From positions 402,061 to 466,060 of the forward strand of contig NZ_JAJOZS010000003.1 in assembly GCF_021168555.1 (NCBI RefSeq): a stretch of DNA of 64,000 bases, read 5' to 3'. This stretch comes from Stenotrophomonas sp. MMGLT7 (lineage in GTDB: Bacteria; Pseudomonadota; Gammaproteobacteria; Xanthomonadales; Xanthomonadaceae). The position numbers and the translations under genes are program-made. The notes under the pieces were generated by a model that was given only the letters and a program-made list of their open reading frames with translations, was not told where the DNA came from and made no database searches. This document shows, piece by piece, positions 41,261 through 50,800 of this stretch. Within the stretch, counting starts at the first letter, position 1; each line of letters opens with the position of its first letter.

Positions 41261-42091
41261 CTACGAAAGGCCCCCTGTCGGTCCGTCCTTGTAGCTGGCC
41301 GCCAGCACGCGCTTGGAGATGTTGGCCACGACACTGCGTGGGGCAAACCGGGTGGACAGCGCGCGCAGGAAATTCTTCCTGCCAACGATCTTGGACAGCC
41401 CTCCGCGTAGCATCAACTCGATGCCCTGACGCGCAACGTCAGCGGGCTCGTCCCGATGCTGGAAATGACTGGTGGCGATGCCCTGCGCATCCACCGCACG
41501 GAAGAAGCCAGTGGCCGTAGGACCCGGCGACAGGCAGCCAACGCTGACGCCGCGGTCCTCGAACTCCTTCGCAAGAGCCTCGGAGAAGTTCAGGACAAAG
41601 GATTTGGAAGCGCCATAAGCCGCGAAGTATGGCGAGGGTTGATAAGCGGCCGTCGAAGCGATGTTCAGGATCTTCCCCGAACGCCGAACCAGCATATCGG
41701 CTCCAAACAGACGGCAGAGAGTCGATACCGTGACGACATTCAACTGCAGCATCTTCTCCAGCTCCGTGCGGTCAAGCACGGCATGGTCGCCATATAGCCC
41801 CACGCCGGCGTTGTTGACGAGCCAATCGATGGCGATGCCAAGTTGCTGCACTTCGTCGTAGAGCTGGGCCGCTGCGCCCGTATTTCCCAGATCAATCGCG
41901 ATTGCATGAACCTGGATGCCGTGCTCAGTACGCAGCCTGTCCGCAAGCTGATCGAGCTCGGCTCGGCGGCGGCCGACAAGAACAAGTTCGCAATGGCGGG
42001 CAGCAAGCTGGCAAGCCATTTCCCGACCGATTCCGGAACTGGCGCCGGTGATGAGCGCGATAGGGTTTCCTACAGGGCGGCGGCTGGTCAT
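41261..42091 (-). CDS. Short-chain dehydrogenase/reductase
   Basis: A 276-residue classical SDR. The cofactor loop is ALITGASSGIGREM (TGxxxGIG), followed by DWLVNNAGVG (NNAG). The catalytic Ser is in ILNIASTAA and the Tyr/Lys pair in YFAAYGASKSF. The arginine after the first glycine motif's second strand (VGRRRAE) suggests NADPH. Substrate unknown. It is divergent from a TetR gene across a 95-bp spacer with an operator-like palindrome, so the TetR protein probably represses it. Base composition is less GC-rich than its neighbours. Confidence 0.88.
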   Translation of the reverse strand: MTSRRPVGNPIALITGASSGIGREMACQLAARHCELVLVGRRRAELDQLADRLRTEHGIQVHAIAIDLGNTGAAAQLYDEVQQLGIAIDWLVNNAGVGLYGDHAVLDRTELEKMLQLNVVTVSTLCRLFGADMLVRRSGKILNIASTAAYQPSPYFAAYGASKSFVLNFSEALAKEFEDRGVSVGCLSPGPTATGFFRAVDAQGIATSHFQHRDEPADVARQGIELMLRGGLSKIVGRKNFLRALSTRFAPRSVVANISKRVLAASYKDGPTGGLS

Positions 42092-42123
42092 GGAGTCTTC
42101 GCAGATGGAGTTTGGATGTTTAT

Positions 42124-42142
42124 ATCTAAACACATCTTAGAT
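42124..42142. promoter_or_regulatory. Operator-like palindrome between SDR and tetR
   Basis: ATCTAA (42124-42129) and TTAGAT (42137-42142) form a 19-bp interrupted palindrome in an AT-rich stretch between divergent genes. It is the probable binding site of the adjacent TetR repressor. Confidence 0.55.
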
Positions 42143-42186
42143 TTCAATCCAAGCAGCGTAAAGATTGACGTGATAGCCTGTCTTCC

Positions 42187-42816
42187 ATGGGTAGATTGAG
42201 CAAAAAGGCGGGTGCTTATCACCACGGCGACCTCCGGAGCGCGCTGCTCGATGCGGCCGTGAAAGTCGTGGAGAAGGACGGGGTGAATGCCCTCACGCTG
42301 CGAACGCTCGCCAGCAGCGCCGGCGTGTCGTCCGCTGCGCCGTATCATCACTTCGAAAGCCGCGAGCAGTTGCTGGCAACGATTGCTGCCGAGGGCTTGG
42401 TCGGCCTTGTGTCCGAAATGCGGCGCTGCAGCGCCACTGCCGCCAACCCGCACCTCAGACTCGAGGCCCTGGGACGCGGCTACGTGCGGTATGCGCTGAC
42501 GCATCGCGGGCACTTCCGGGTAATGTTCCGGCCGGAGCTTAGAGAGCGTCTGGGCAAGGAGATGAACCGGGAACTCGGCGAGGGGTTGGTGTTGCTTCGC
42601 GAGGCAATCATGAGTTGCCAGAGCGCTGGACTGGCGCCTGCCGGGGACGTGAACCGCCTGATTCTGCTCGCGTGGTCCGCTGTGCACGGCGCCTGCCAGC
42701 TATGGATCGATGGGCCGCTTTCATATGAAGGACTGGTGGCCGGTGAAGACGTCCTGGATTCGACCGTGGCAGGCACTCTTATGGAACTGATGACACGGAC
42801 AGCGATAACCGGGTAG
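42187..42816 (+). CDS. TetR-family transcriptional regulator
   Basis: A 209-residue repressor. The N-terminal HTH is clear: YHHGDLRSALLDAAVKVV, then TLRTLASSAGVSSAAPYHHF and ESREQLLATIA. The C-terminal ligand domain (about 80-209) is all-helical and not assigned. It is divergent from the SDR gene and probably controls it and itself. Confidence 0.92.
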   Translation: MGRLSKKAGAYHHGDLRSALLDAAVKVVEKDGVNALTLRTLASSAGVSSAAPYHHFESREQLLATIAAEGLVGLVSEMRRCSATAANPHLRLEALGRGYVRYALTHRGHFRVMFRPELRERLGKEMNRELGEGLVLLREAIMSCQSAGLAPAGDVNRLILLAWSAVHGACQLWIDGPLSYEGLVAGEDVLDSTVAGTLMELMTRTAITG

Positions 42817-43006
42817 CGGCAACGGGGTCGGGTCGAGTTGTTGCGCGCATGTTCGGCATACTCATCCTTCGTCAATCACCGCGCAGTCCGGATCGCTTGA
42901 GTGACCCTGACCCGTTCTCACCGCCATCGCCGTCGGCACGGGGAGTCGGTCGCCAACGGCCCGCGGCGGATGTACTTTGGGCTCCCCCCTGTCGGTCGAC
43001 GGATCC

Positions 43007-44380
43007 ATGTCTGAACCCTCGGAAGCACCGGAACATCTCAAGCGCAGCCTCTCCAACCGCCACCTGCAACTGATCGCCATCGGCGGTGCGATCGGCACCG
43101 GCCTGTTCATGGGCTCGGGCAAGACGATCAGCCTGGCCGGACCGTCGGTAATCTTCGTCTACCTGATCATCGGCGCGATGCTGTTCTTCGTGATGCGGGC
43201 GATGGGCGAGCTGCTGCTGTCCAACCTGGAGTACAAGTCGTTCATCGACTTCTCCACCGACCTGCTGGGGCCGTGGGCCGGGTTCTTCTGCGGCTGGACC
43301 TACTGGTTCTGCTGGATCATCACCGCCATCGCCGACGTGATCGCGATCGCCGCCTACGCCCAGTTCTGGTTCCCCGGGCTGGCGCCGTGGGTCCCGGCGG
43401 TTCTGTGCGTACTGCTCCTGCTCGCGCTCAACCTGGTGACGGTGCGGCTGTTCGGCGAACTTGAGTTCTGGTTCGCGCTGATCAAGATCGTGGCGATCTG
43501 CGCGCTGATCCTCACCGGTGCGGGCATGGTGGCCTGGGCGTTCCGCTCGCCGGACGGGCACGTGGCCTCGCTGTCCAACCTGTGGAACGACGGCGGCATG
43601 TTCCCGATGGGCATGGCCGGGTTCTTCGCCGGCTTCCAGATCGCAGTGTTCGCCTTCGTCGGCATCGAGCTGGTCGGCACCACCGCGGCGGAGACCGCCA
43701 ACCCGGTGCGCAACCTGCCCAAGGCGATCAACTCGATCCCGCTGCGCATCATCGTGTTCTACGTGCTGGCGCTGGCGGCGATCATGTGCGTGACGCCGTG
43801 GCGCGAGGTGGTGCCGGGCAAGAGCCCGTTCGTGGAGCTGTTCGTGCTGGCGGGCGTGCCGGCCGCGGCCAGCCTGATCAACTTCGTGGTGCTGACCTCG
43901 GCCACCTCGTCGGCCAACAGCGGCATCTTCTCCACCAGCCGCATGCTCTACGGCCTGGCCGAGGAGCGGCACGCGCCGAGGGGGTTCGCGCGGCTCTCGC
44001 GCGCGGCGGTACCGGCGCGCGGGCTGCTGTTCTCCTGCGGCTGCCTGCTGGCCGGGGCGATGCTGGTGTACGTGGTACCCAACCTGGTGACCGCCTTCAC
44101 CCTGGTGACCGCGCTGTCGGCGGTGCTGTTCATGTTCGTCTGGTCGCTGATCCTGCTGGCCTACATCGCCTACCGACGCAAGCGCCCGCAGCAGCACGCC
44201 GCCTCCGTCTTCAAGATGCCCGGCGGCGTGGCCATGTGCTGGGTGGTGCTGGCGTTCTTCGCCTTCGTGATCGTGCTGCTGACGCTGCAGCACGACACCC
44301 TGCAGGCGCTGCTGGCCAGCCCCGTGTGGTTCCTGATCCTGGGCGTGGGCTACCTGGCCAAGCGGCGCGCATTGCTGTAG
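43007..44380 (+). CDS. cycA: D-serine/D-alanine/glycine:H+ symporter
   Basis: A 457-residue amino-acid permease with 12 TM helices. It follows E. coli CycA closely over its full length: LSNRHLQLIAIGGAIGTGLF in TM1, GKTISLAGPSVIFVYLIIG, RAMGELLLSNLEYKSFIDF, FAFVGIELVGTTAAET, NFVVLTSATSSANSGIFSTS and TLQHDTLQALL near the end. It imports small neutral D- and L-amino acids at the inner membrane. I chose the ATG at 43007, which begins the homologous region. Confidence 0.92.
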   Translation: MSEPSEAPEHLKRSLSNRHLQLIAIGGAIGTGLFMGSGKTISLAGPSVIFVYLIIGAMLFFVMRAMGELLLSNLEYKSFIDFSTDLLGPWAGFFCGWTYWFCWIITAIADVIAIAAYAQFWFPGLAPWVPAVLCVLLLLALNLVTVRLFGELEFWFALIKIVAICALILTGAGMVAWAFRSPDGHVASLSNLWNDGGMFPMGMAGFFAGFQIAVFAFVGIELVGTTAAETANPVRNLPKAINSIPLRIIVFYVLALAAIMCVTPWREVVPGKSPFVELFVLAGVPAAASLINFVVLTSATSSANSGIFSTSRMLYGLAEERHAPRGFARLSRAAVPARGLLFSCGCLLAGAMLVYVVPNLVTAFTLVTALSAVLFMFVWSLILLAYIAYRRKRPQQHAASVFKMPGGVAMCWVVLAFFAFVIVLLTLQHDTLQALLASPVWFLILGVGYLAKRRALL

Positions 44381-44725
44381 CCGCGCGTGGTCATACCTCG
44401 CCGCCGGTCCGCGAGGTGCGGGGCGGCGGGACGCGGCACGGCGCGCTTGCCATTGGCAGTGTGGGCGAAGCTGCGGGGGCGGGCCCCGATGGAGGTGGTC
44501 AACCAATTACTGCCGGCGTAACGCTAGTTAGGTTTGTCGTTTCTCGCTATCCTTGGCTGGTGCGATTAACGCGGCTGGGGGCGTCATCTATTGTTTAACC
44601 TCGCCTTCCGCCACAACCTCCGTTTATTACAGATCAAGTAATTTTATTTGTACCAGTTGTTACAACTGCAACAGCAGCCGCTAAGAGGAAGCTCCGCGTG
44701 AGCGAGGCTTCGGTGGGGGGAGGGG
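44381..44725. other. AT-richer spacer between cycA and the RHS operon
   Basis: 345 bp. The part from about 44510 is clearly lower in GC than its surroundings. It has a perfect 15-bp palindrome (CAGTTGTTACAACTG, 44654-44668) and a hairpin at 44688-44711. No gene is supported. Confidence 0.6.
44688..44711 (-). terminator. Possible terminator of the RHS operon
   Basis: GAAGCTCCGC and GCGAGGCTTC pair imperfectly (two mismatches) around a four-base loop, 15 bp beyond the stop of the immunity-like gene. There is no strong T-tract on the minus strand. Confidence 0.35.
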
Positions 44726-45082
44726 CTACTTCAATTCGATTCTTTTCGATTGAGTGTTCGTCTTGGCTCGGACGATCTTTTTCAGCACGCAAACCGTAAC
44801 CTCAAAAGACAGATAGACAACTCCCAGAACCGCGAGATATGTCCATCCACTCGCAATGCTGGGGCCGCAATAGATTTCAGTAAGACACCTGAAGATTCGT
44901 GCCGTGATGCGCACTTCATTCCAGAGAGCAACTGCCGCAATAAGCGCGACAAGAACTAAAGCCCATTTCTCGCCCCTCGTGCTTCTCAGCACTTGCCAAG
45001 CCCGTAGCGGAAGCACACCAATAGCCACAAGGCCAACGAAGCCGAGTACGTAGATCAATGCGCTGAGAAGGGACGCGCTCAT
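44726..45082 (-). CDS. Putative immunity protein of the RHS toxin (three-TM)
   Basis: A 118-residue protein with three hydrophobic segments: [35 protein letters not shown] and [19 protein letters not shown]. It ends in a basic tail. I recognise no family. Its ATG overlaps the stop of the RHS gene by four bases (ATGA), the usual layout of a toxin and its immunity gene. Its GC content is low for the region, like that of the toxin tip. A membrane-embedded immunity protein suggests that the toxin acts in the periplasm or at the membrane. The function is inferred from context. Confidence 0.6.
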   Translation of the reverse strand: MSASLLSALIYVLGFVGLVAIGVLPLRAWQVLRSTRGEKWALVLVALIAAVALWNEVRITARIFRCLTEIYCGPSIASGWTYLAVLGVVYLSFEVTVCVLKKIVRAKTNTQSKRIELK

Positions 45083-48000
45083 GGACCCTTCTTAAACTGA
45101 CGAAGCAGATCGCCGGGCCAGAACGTACCCGCCTGCACTTTCGGGAACGAAGGGTTCCCGCTTAACGCCGACGAAGACATTACTGCACACTGGAAAGATG
45201 CCGCTGAGGGAAGATCGGCAGCTTGATTGATGATGTTTTCTTCTTCCTTGCGAGAGGTGTTCTTACAGGTCGACTCGACCTTTTGGCCTTTGTGATGCTC
45301 TATGAATTTTTTGATATCCGCGGCTTCTCCTGTCACAAGGCCACTACTTCCGCCGCCATTCACTGCACCATATGATCCAGCAGGATCGTAAAGCGCCGGC
45401 CCACCTGAGCCATCGCCACCCGATGTGTAAACAGCCGCATGATCTCTAACACCAGCGGGACCAACTGTTGTCAACAAACAAGTCTCTAGACCGAGAGTAT
45501 CCACTGCCATGATTGGATTCCCCCCGACATAGGCATAGGTATTCAACCCACCCTCCAACCCGATTGGATCACTCTGCAGATACCGTCCGCTCCCCGCATC
45601 GTAGTCCCGGAACCCGTTCTGCCACAGCCCCGTCTCGGCATCGTGGTACTGCCCGGGGAAGCCCAGGTTCAAGCCGCCGATGCTGTCCGCGGTCACCCTG
45701 CGATCGAAGGCGTAGTTGCTCGCCCGCCAGACCACCGTCTTGCCCGTGTTGGTCGCGATCTCCGGCCGTCCCAGGTGGTCGGTGTGCACGAAGTAGCGCT
45801 GGCCGTTACGCACCATCCCTACCAGTTCGCCACCGAACCACAGGTAGTTGGTCCACACCCCCGCCTTGTTCTCCGCCAGCATGGTGTTCTGCCCAGCGTA
45901 GACGAAGCGCGTGTTGGTGCCAGCCACCGTCTTGCTGCTGCGCTGGTCCTGCGCGTTGTACACGTAGCTGGCGCTCGTCCCCGCCTTGCTTGCCGTGGCC
46001 AGCCGGCCGAAGCCGTCATAGCCGTAGCTGGCCGTGCCGTCGGTGGTGATGCTGCCGTTGGCGTCGTGGACGAAGTTGCGGGCACTGGTTCCGGTGATCG
46101 CCGTCAGCCGGTTGCTGCCGGCAGCCACGCCATACAGGTCCGTCGCTCCGCCCCATGCATGGCTGGTGCGGTTGCCGTTGGCGTCGTAGGCGAAGGACTG
46201 GTTGGCATTGCTGGCCGTCACCGCAGTCAGCCGGTCCAGCGCGTCGTAGCCGTATTCCTGGGTGAGCCCGGCGCTGATGTAGTTGGTGATCTTGGTGATG
46301 CGATCGCTGCTGTCGTAGGCCAGCAACAGGCTCTGCAGCGTGGTGCCGCCGTTCATGGTGGTGATGCCGGTCAGGCGCTGGTCGCCGGCGTTGTAGTTCT
46401 GATCGTAGTACAGGTTGCGTGTCAGGCCGTTGCCGTACTTCCAGCCGGTGGCGGGACCGAATGCCCGGTACTGGGTGCCCGCCACCACGTTGCTGACCGT
46501 GCCGCCGATGTTCACCGTCATCGTCCTCAACAGGCCGCCGCTGTAGCCGTAGCCTACCGCCGTTCCGTCCGGATAAGCGATGGCGTTCAAGCGGCGGATG
46601 TTGTCGTAGTAATAGAACGTCGAGTGGTCGATCGACTCGCTCGCCACCACGATCCAGTCGCGACGGGTCGCCAAATCGCCGTGCGGGGTATAGGCGAAGT
46701 GGGTGGCACCCCCGCTGGGGTCGCCGATGTTGCACAGCCGGCCCTTGCCGTTGCCGCACCAGTCGTAGCCGTAGTCGCGCACCTGGCCACCGGCCTTGAC
46801 GGCAGTCAGGCGTCCCAGCCCGTCGTACGCATAGTTCGTCACCGTCTTGTCCGCCCGGGTCATGGAGGTACGCTGCCCGACCGCGTCGTAGGCGAAGGTG
46901 GTGGTTCCGGTATCGGGACTGACTTGCTTCCATAGCTGGCCGAAGCCGTCGTAGTTGTAGCCGGTTGCCTTGCCCCGCGGATCGGTGACCTTGATGATGC
47001 GATCGCCCTTGTCGTAGGCGAACTGGGTCACCTTGCCGGCCGGATCGGTGACCTCGAGCAGTCGGCCGCGGGCATCGTAGGCCATGGCGGTGCGGCGGTT
47101 CAGCGCGTCGATCGAGGCGGTCCTGCGTCCTTCCTGGTCGTACTCGTAGCGATACGCCTGGCCGTTGTTGCCGCGCTCGGCGATGACACGCCCGAGTTCG
47201 TCGTACTCGGTGGTGCTGCTGGACACCACGGTCACACCGGTATCGCCGGACGCAGGCGCCCGCACGTTCACCGTGATCGTGGAGGAAGACGCCGAAGCGC
47301 CGCGGGTGTCCTTGACCACGGCGCGGAACTGATGGCTACCTTCGCCCAGGCTGGATATCGAGTACTCATACGGGGCGGCGGTCAGCGTCTTCACGCTCTG
47401 CCCGTTTACCAGGAACGCCACGCTGGCCACGCCGTCGTCCGGGTCCGAGGCGCTGGCGGAAAGCTTGAGCACGGACAGCGTGGGGACACTGGTGCCGTTG
47501 GCCGGGCCAGTGAGCTGCACCGAAGGATACTTGTTGGCCGGCACGGTATAGACACCGGATTGCGCGATGGCCGGATTGGACGAACCCACCGGGGAAATGC
47601 CGTGGACATAGATCTTCTTGCCGGCATGCTGGGCAACGAACGGGGCAAGGTCTATCCAGAAGCGATGACCGCCGCCGGCTTTGCACGCCTCGGTCACACC
47701 CGCCTCGTTCGACCGGTCGGCACGGAAACTGCCGACGAAGGTGCCGCCGGCACCGGCCGCCCCTCCTACGTACACGTGCACGTCGATCGAACGCTCCAGA
47801 TTGGTGGAGCAGGCCCAGCCGCTGAGATGGCCGCTGCTGATGCCGTCCACACGCCCGGTCACCAGGGACAGAAGCACCGTGACCTTGACGTTGGGCGTGA
47901 TGGCGCCGAACCACGCCACCCCGTCCTGCACCATGCGCCACTGGAAGTTCTGGGTGCCCGGCTTGGTGGCCTGCGCAGTGAAGCTGAAGGTGGCGGTCTG

Positions 48001-48393
48001 GCCACTGGCGACCTCGCCTGGCGGGTCCACGCGATGCTGGCCCCAAGTCATGTTGTCACCCGGGTTCTGCGACCCGAGACGATAGGCGTCCGATGCCTTC
48101 CAAGTAGCGGTGCCCGTGTTCTTCAGCGTCACCGAAACCGGATAGCTCTGCCCGATCACCATCGTCGTCGGCACCGATTGCCCCACGTACTGGGAAGCGC
48201 GCACCGGCGTCACCGGGACCGGATCGGGATCCTCGGGACAGAGTTCGCGCTGTACCCCCGCCTCCTGTACCGCCAGCGGCTGGGTATCGCACATGGGCAG
48301 TGCCCAGGCTTCCGACGCGACCCCGAGCATGATGCAGAGCATCGCAAGCCGACGCAGCCATCCGGCTCCACCACGACCATTACGCATGTCCAT
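45079..48393 (-). CDS. Secreted RHS-repeat protein with C-terminal toxin tip
   Basis: 1104 residues (1102 from the ATG at 48387, which has GGGGG seven bases upstream). Signal peptide: [18 protein letters not shown]. Residues ~62-172 form an NBR1-like Ig domain ([20 protein letters not shown], then FQWRMVQDG). Residues ~185-375 are further Ig-like modules. RHS/YD repeats run from ~390 ([20 protein letters not shown]) to the core: [52 protein letters not shown]. The tip (last ~133 residues) has His in [17 protein letters not shown], Cys in [14 protein letters not shown] and PGDLL. This His-before-Cys order resembles permuted papain/NlpC-type hydrolases. The N-terminal RHS half is encoded by the next gene upstream. 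Confidence 0.85.
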   Translation of the reverse strand: MDMRNGRGGAGWLRRLAMLCIMLGVASEAWALPMCDTQPLAVQEAGVQRELCPEDPDPVPVTPVRASQYVGQSVPTTMVIGQSYPVSVTLKNTGTATWKASDAYRLGSQNPGDNMTWGQHRVDPPGEVASGQTATFSFTAQATKPGTQNFQWRMVQDGVAWFGAITPNVKVTVLLSLVTGRVDGISSGHLSGWACSTNLERSIDVHVYVGGAAGAGGTFVGSFRADRSNEAGVTEACKAGGGHRFWIDLAPFVAQHAGKKIYVHGISPVGSSNPAIAQSGVYTVPANKYPSVQLTGPANGTSVPTLSVLKLSASASDPDDGVASVAFLVNGQSVKTLTAAPYEYSISSLGEGSHQFRAVVKDTRGASASSSTITVNVRAPASGDTGVTVVSSSTTEYDELGRVIAERGNNGQAYRYEYDQEGRRTASIDALNRRTAMAYDARGRLLEVTDPAGKVTQFAYDKGDRIIKVTDPRGKATGYNYDGFGQLWKQVSPDTGTTTFAYDAVGQRTSMTRADKTVTNYAYDGLGRLTAVKAGGQVRDYGYDWCGNGKGRLCNIGDPSGGATHFAYTPHGDLATRRDWIVVASESIDHSTFYYYDNIRRLNAIAYPDGTAVGYGYSGGLLRTMTVNIGGTVSNVVAGTQYRAFGPATGWKYGNGLTRNLYYDQNYNAGDQRLTGITTMNGGTTLQSLLLAYDSSDRITKITNYISAGLTQEYGYDALDRLTAVTASNANQSFAYDANGNRTSHAWGGATDLYGVAAGSNRLTAITGTSARNFVHDANGSITTDGTASYGYDGFGRLATASKAGTSASYVYNAQDQRSSKTVAGTNTRFVYAGQNTMLAENKAGVWTNYLWFGGELVGMVRNGQRYFVHTDHLGRPEIATNTGKTVVWRASNYAFDRRVTADSIGGLNLGFPGQYHDAETGLWQNGFRDYDAGSGRYLQSDPIGLEGGLNTYAYVGGNPIMAVDTLGLETCLLTTVGPAGVRDHAAVYTSGGDGSGGPALYDPAGSYGAVNGGGSSGLVTGEAADIKKFIEHHKGQKVESTCKNTSRKEEENIINQAADLPSAASFQCAVMSSSALSGNPSFPKVQAGTFWPGDLLRQFKKGP

Positions 48394-48444
48394 TCCCCCG
48401 AATTCCTTTTGCTTGCCAGTACAGCCATGTACCGCGAAGACGAC

Positions 48445-50640
48445 CTATAGCGTCTCCAGCACTTCAACCTTCGTCACCTGCGAGGCCTTGTTGTACAGGT
48501 AGTGCTTGCGCTCGTAGCCGCCGCCGGTACGCGGCTTGACTTCCTCCACCAACCGCAGCGCGGCGTCGTAGCGGTAGTGGCGGCCGGTTCCATCAGGGTG
48601 GCGCACGCTGGCGATCTGGCCGGCGCCGCCGTAGGCATAGGTGGTCGTCCTCCAGTCGCCGTTGATGTAGTCCTTGCGCTGGACCACGCGGCCACGCGCA
48701 TCGTAGACGTACTCGACGACATCGCCGTTCGGCCCGGTGATCTGGCCGGGCAGGCCAAGCGCGTTGTAGGCGGCATACACCGTCTTGTGGCCCAGGCCGT
48801 TGGCGGCGCTGACCAGGTCGCCCGCCGCGGAATAGCGGTAGGTGATCGCGTCCGCCGCGCCACCGAGCGGACCATCCACCACCACAGACGACAGCAGGCC
48901 ATTGGTGTGCTTGCCGTAGCTGTAGCTGGTGACCTGCGACCGGCCCTGCCCATGAGAGGTCAGGTCGACCACGGTCTGTCTGGCGATGCGTCCATCAGCG
49001 GTGTATTCGTAGCGGGTCTCGCGGTCGCCGGCGATGGTTTCCTTCAGCAGCCGGTTGTTGGTCGTGTCCCAGGCATAGGTGGTCGTGCGCTCCGCGCTGG
49101 TGCCCTTGGCCTCGACCTTCTTCAGCAGATGCCCCTGGGCGTCGTAGTCGAAATCGGTGTAGTTGTCGGCGAAGTCGCTGACGACGTCCTCGTAGCCATT
49201 GGCGTCGTAGGTCTTTTCCTTGTAGCTGGCGGGGCAGTGCGCCGTGGCCACGCCCGACACCTCGGTCAACTTGTCGTCGACGTAGACGTAGGTCGTCCTG
49301 CGGCCCAGCGGGCTGGTCTCGGTGACCGACAGCTTCTGCGGAATCGTCTTGGTCTCGGTGGCGGCGGCAGCCACCGCCTGGGCGCCCATCGACATCGCCG
49401 GGGCCTCAACCGAGCGCGGCTGGTAGCAGACACGGCCACTGCCTGGCTTGTAATCGCAGTAGCCGCGGGGTTCGTCGTCGTTGAACCCACCCGGCGGTAC
49501 CGGCCTGGGCGGTGGCGTCACTGTCTGCGTGGAGGTCACCGAGTAACTGAATCCATAGCGCTCCACATCCCCGGCATGCACCGTGGAAATGGCGCGACCT
49601 TCGGCGTCGTAGGCGAAGGTCGAGTAACGGATGCCGTTGAAGGACTTGCCGGTCAATCCGCCTGGAAACCGGCTGTCCTCGTAGTGGTAGCTGATCCTCG
49701 TCGCAGGCGATCCCGGCAGGGTGGTGCGCGCCAGTCGGCCATAGCCTGCACCGCTGCCGAAGACGTTGCCGGTGTACTCGTAGCGATAGATGTTGCCGGC
49801 CGGGTCCGTGGCCTGGGTCACCACGCCATTGGTCCAGACGAATTTCATCGCCCGCCCGGAACTGTGCGTCACCTGCTTCAGGTACTTGCCCGAATAGGTG
49901 AACTTCCAGGCCACGCCGTGTTCGTTGCGGCGCTCGACGATGTAGCCCTCGGCGTTGTACTGCTCGATGCCGTTCTCCTCGTTGTAGAGGGTGTAGCTGC
50001 CGTCCGCGTTGCGCAGCGCGAATGCGATCGGCGCGGCTTTTTCTTCCAGGTAGTGGCCGGTCGCGGCATCGCGCAGGAACTTGATGCGGCGTCCGTCGGG
50101 GCGCTGCGCCCACAACGTGGTGCCGGACAGCACCAGGCTGTAGTCGAGATTGCTCAACCAGTAGCTGCCGAACAGGCCGCGTGCGCTCCAGAAGGCGTTG
50201 TAGGTGCGTTCCAGATAGAGTCCCATTTCCCCGGCAGAGGCAAAGTCCAGCTCCGGCTCGACTTTGTTGCCCGTAGAAATCACCACCGGATTGCCACCGA
50301 TCACACCCGTGCGTTCGCATTGCGAGGCAAGATTGATCTTGTCGTTGGTGGGCTGCGCGGCAGTCCCTTTGGAGCCGGAGATTACTCCCACTCCTCCGCC
50401 TACTTCCGGACGGACTGGACCGGCACCTGGTCCTCTGAAATCGTCGGACGTGGACTCCCAGTGGCAACTCTCGACGGCCCGGGTCTGATAGCTGCTCCCA
50501 TCCCACCATCCTGTGCTGCTGATGGAACACACTTGGATCATGGCTTCGGCTGGCTGAGCGAAAAAAGCCGCCAGGCACAACAGCAGCCTTACGGACATGC
50601 CGATACCCGGAAATCCTTTACGTTGCTTTTCCCCGTTCAT
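48445..50640 (-). CDS. Secreted N-terminal RHS shell protein
   Basis: 731 residues with a signal peptide (VRLLLCLAAFFAQPAEA). It starts like the DUF6531/RHS N-terminal region: NPVVISTGNKVEPELDFASA, LERTYNAFWSARGLFGSYW. YD repeats follow (DPAGNIYRYEYTGNVFGSG, YDAQGHLLKKVEAKGTS, YDARGRVVQRKDYINGDW). It ends inside a repeat (YNKASQVTKVEVLETL) with no core motif, no DPxGL and no toxin. So it is half of an RHS cage. The second half and the tip are in the next gene 52 bp downstream. AGGGG lies five bases before the ATG at 50640. Confidence 0.85.
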   Translation of the reverse strand: MNGEKQRKGFPGIGMSVRLLLCLAAFFAQPAEAMIQVCSISSTGWWDGSSYQTRAVESCHWESTSDDFRGPGAGPVRPEVGGGVGVISGSKGTAAQPTNDKINLASQCERTGVIGGNPVVISTGNKVEPELDFASAGEMGLYLERTYNAFWSARGLFGSYWLSNLDYSLVLSGTTLWAQRPDGRRIKFLRDAATGHYLEEKAAPIAFALRNADGSYTLYNEENGIEQYNAEGYIVERRNEHGVAWKFTYSGKYLKQVTHSSGRAMKFVWTNGVVTQATDPAGNIYRYEYTGNVFGSGAGYGRLARTTLPGSPATRISYHYEDSRFPGGLTGKSFNGIRYSTFAYDAEGRAISTVHAGDVERYGFSYSVTSTQTVTPPPRPVPPGGFNDDEPRGYCDYKPGSGRVCYQPRSVEAPAMSMGAQAVAAAATETKTIPQKLSVTETSPLGRRTTYVYVDDKLTEVSGVATAHCPASYKEKTYDANGYEDVVSDFADNYTDFDYDAQGHLLKKVEAKGTSAERTTTYAWDTTNNRLLKETIAGDRETRYEYTADGRIARQTVVDLTSHGQGRSQVTSYSYGKHTNGLLSSVVVDGPLGGAADAITYRYSAAGDLVSAANGLGHKTVYAAYNALGLPGQITGPNGDVVEYVYDARGRVVQRKDYINGDWRTTTYAYGGAGQIASVRHPDGTGRHYRYDAALRLVEEVKPRTGGGYERKHYLYNKASQVTKVEVLETL

Positions 50641-50800
50641 CACTTCCCCTGATCGCAGCGAACCGCCGCCTCATCCTGACTTGATACTCCCTGCCACTCG
50701 CCTCCCCTTGCAGGAGGCAAAGTTGACCATTCGCCTGTTTATATTCCTTTCCAGAGGCTGAACGCAACTCCGATTAGACGCGGGTCGCGGCGGTACCGAT

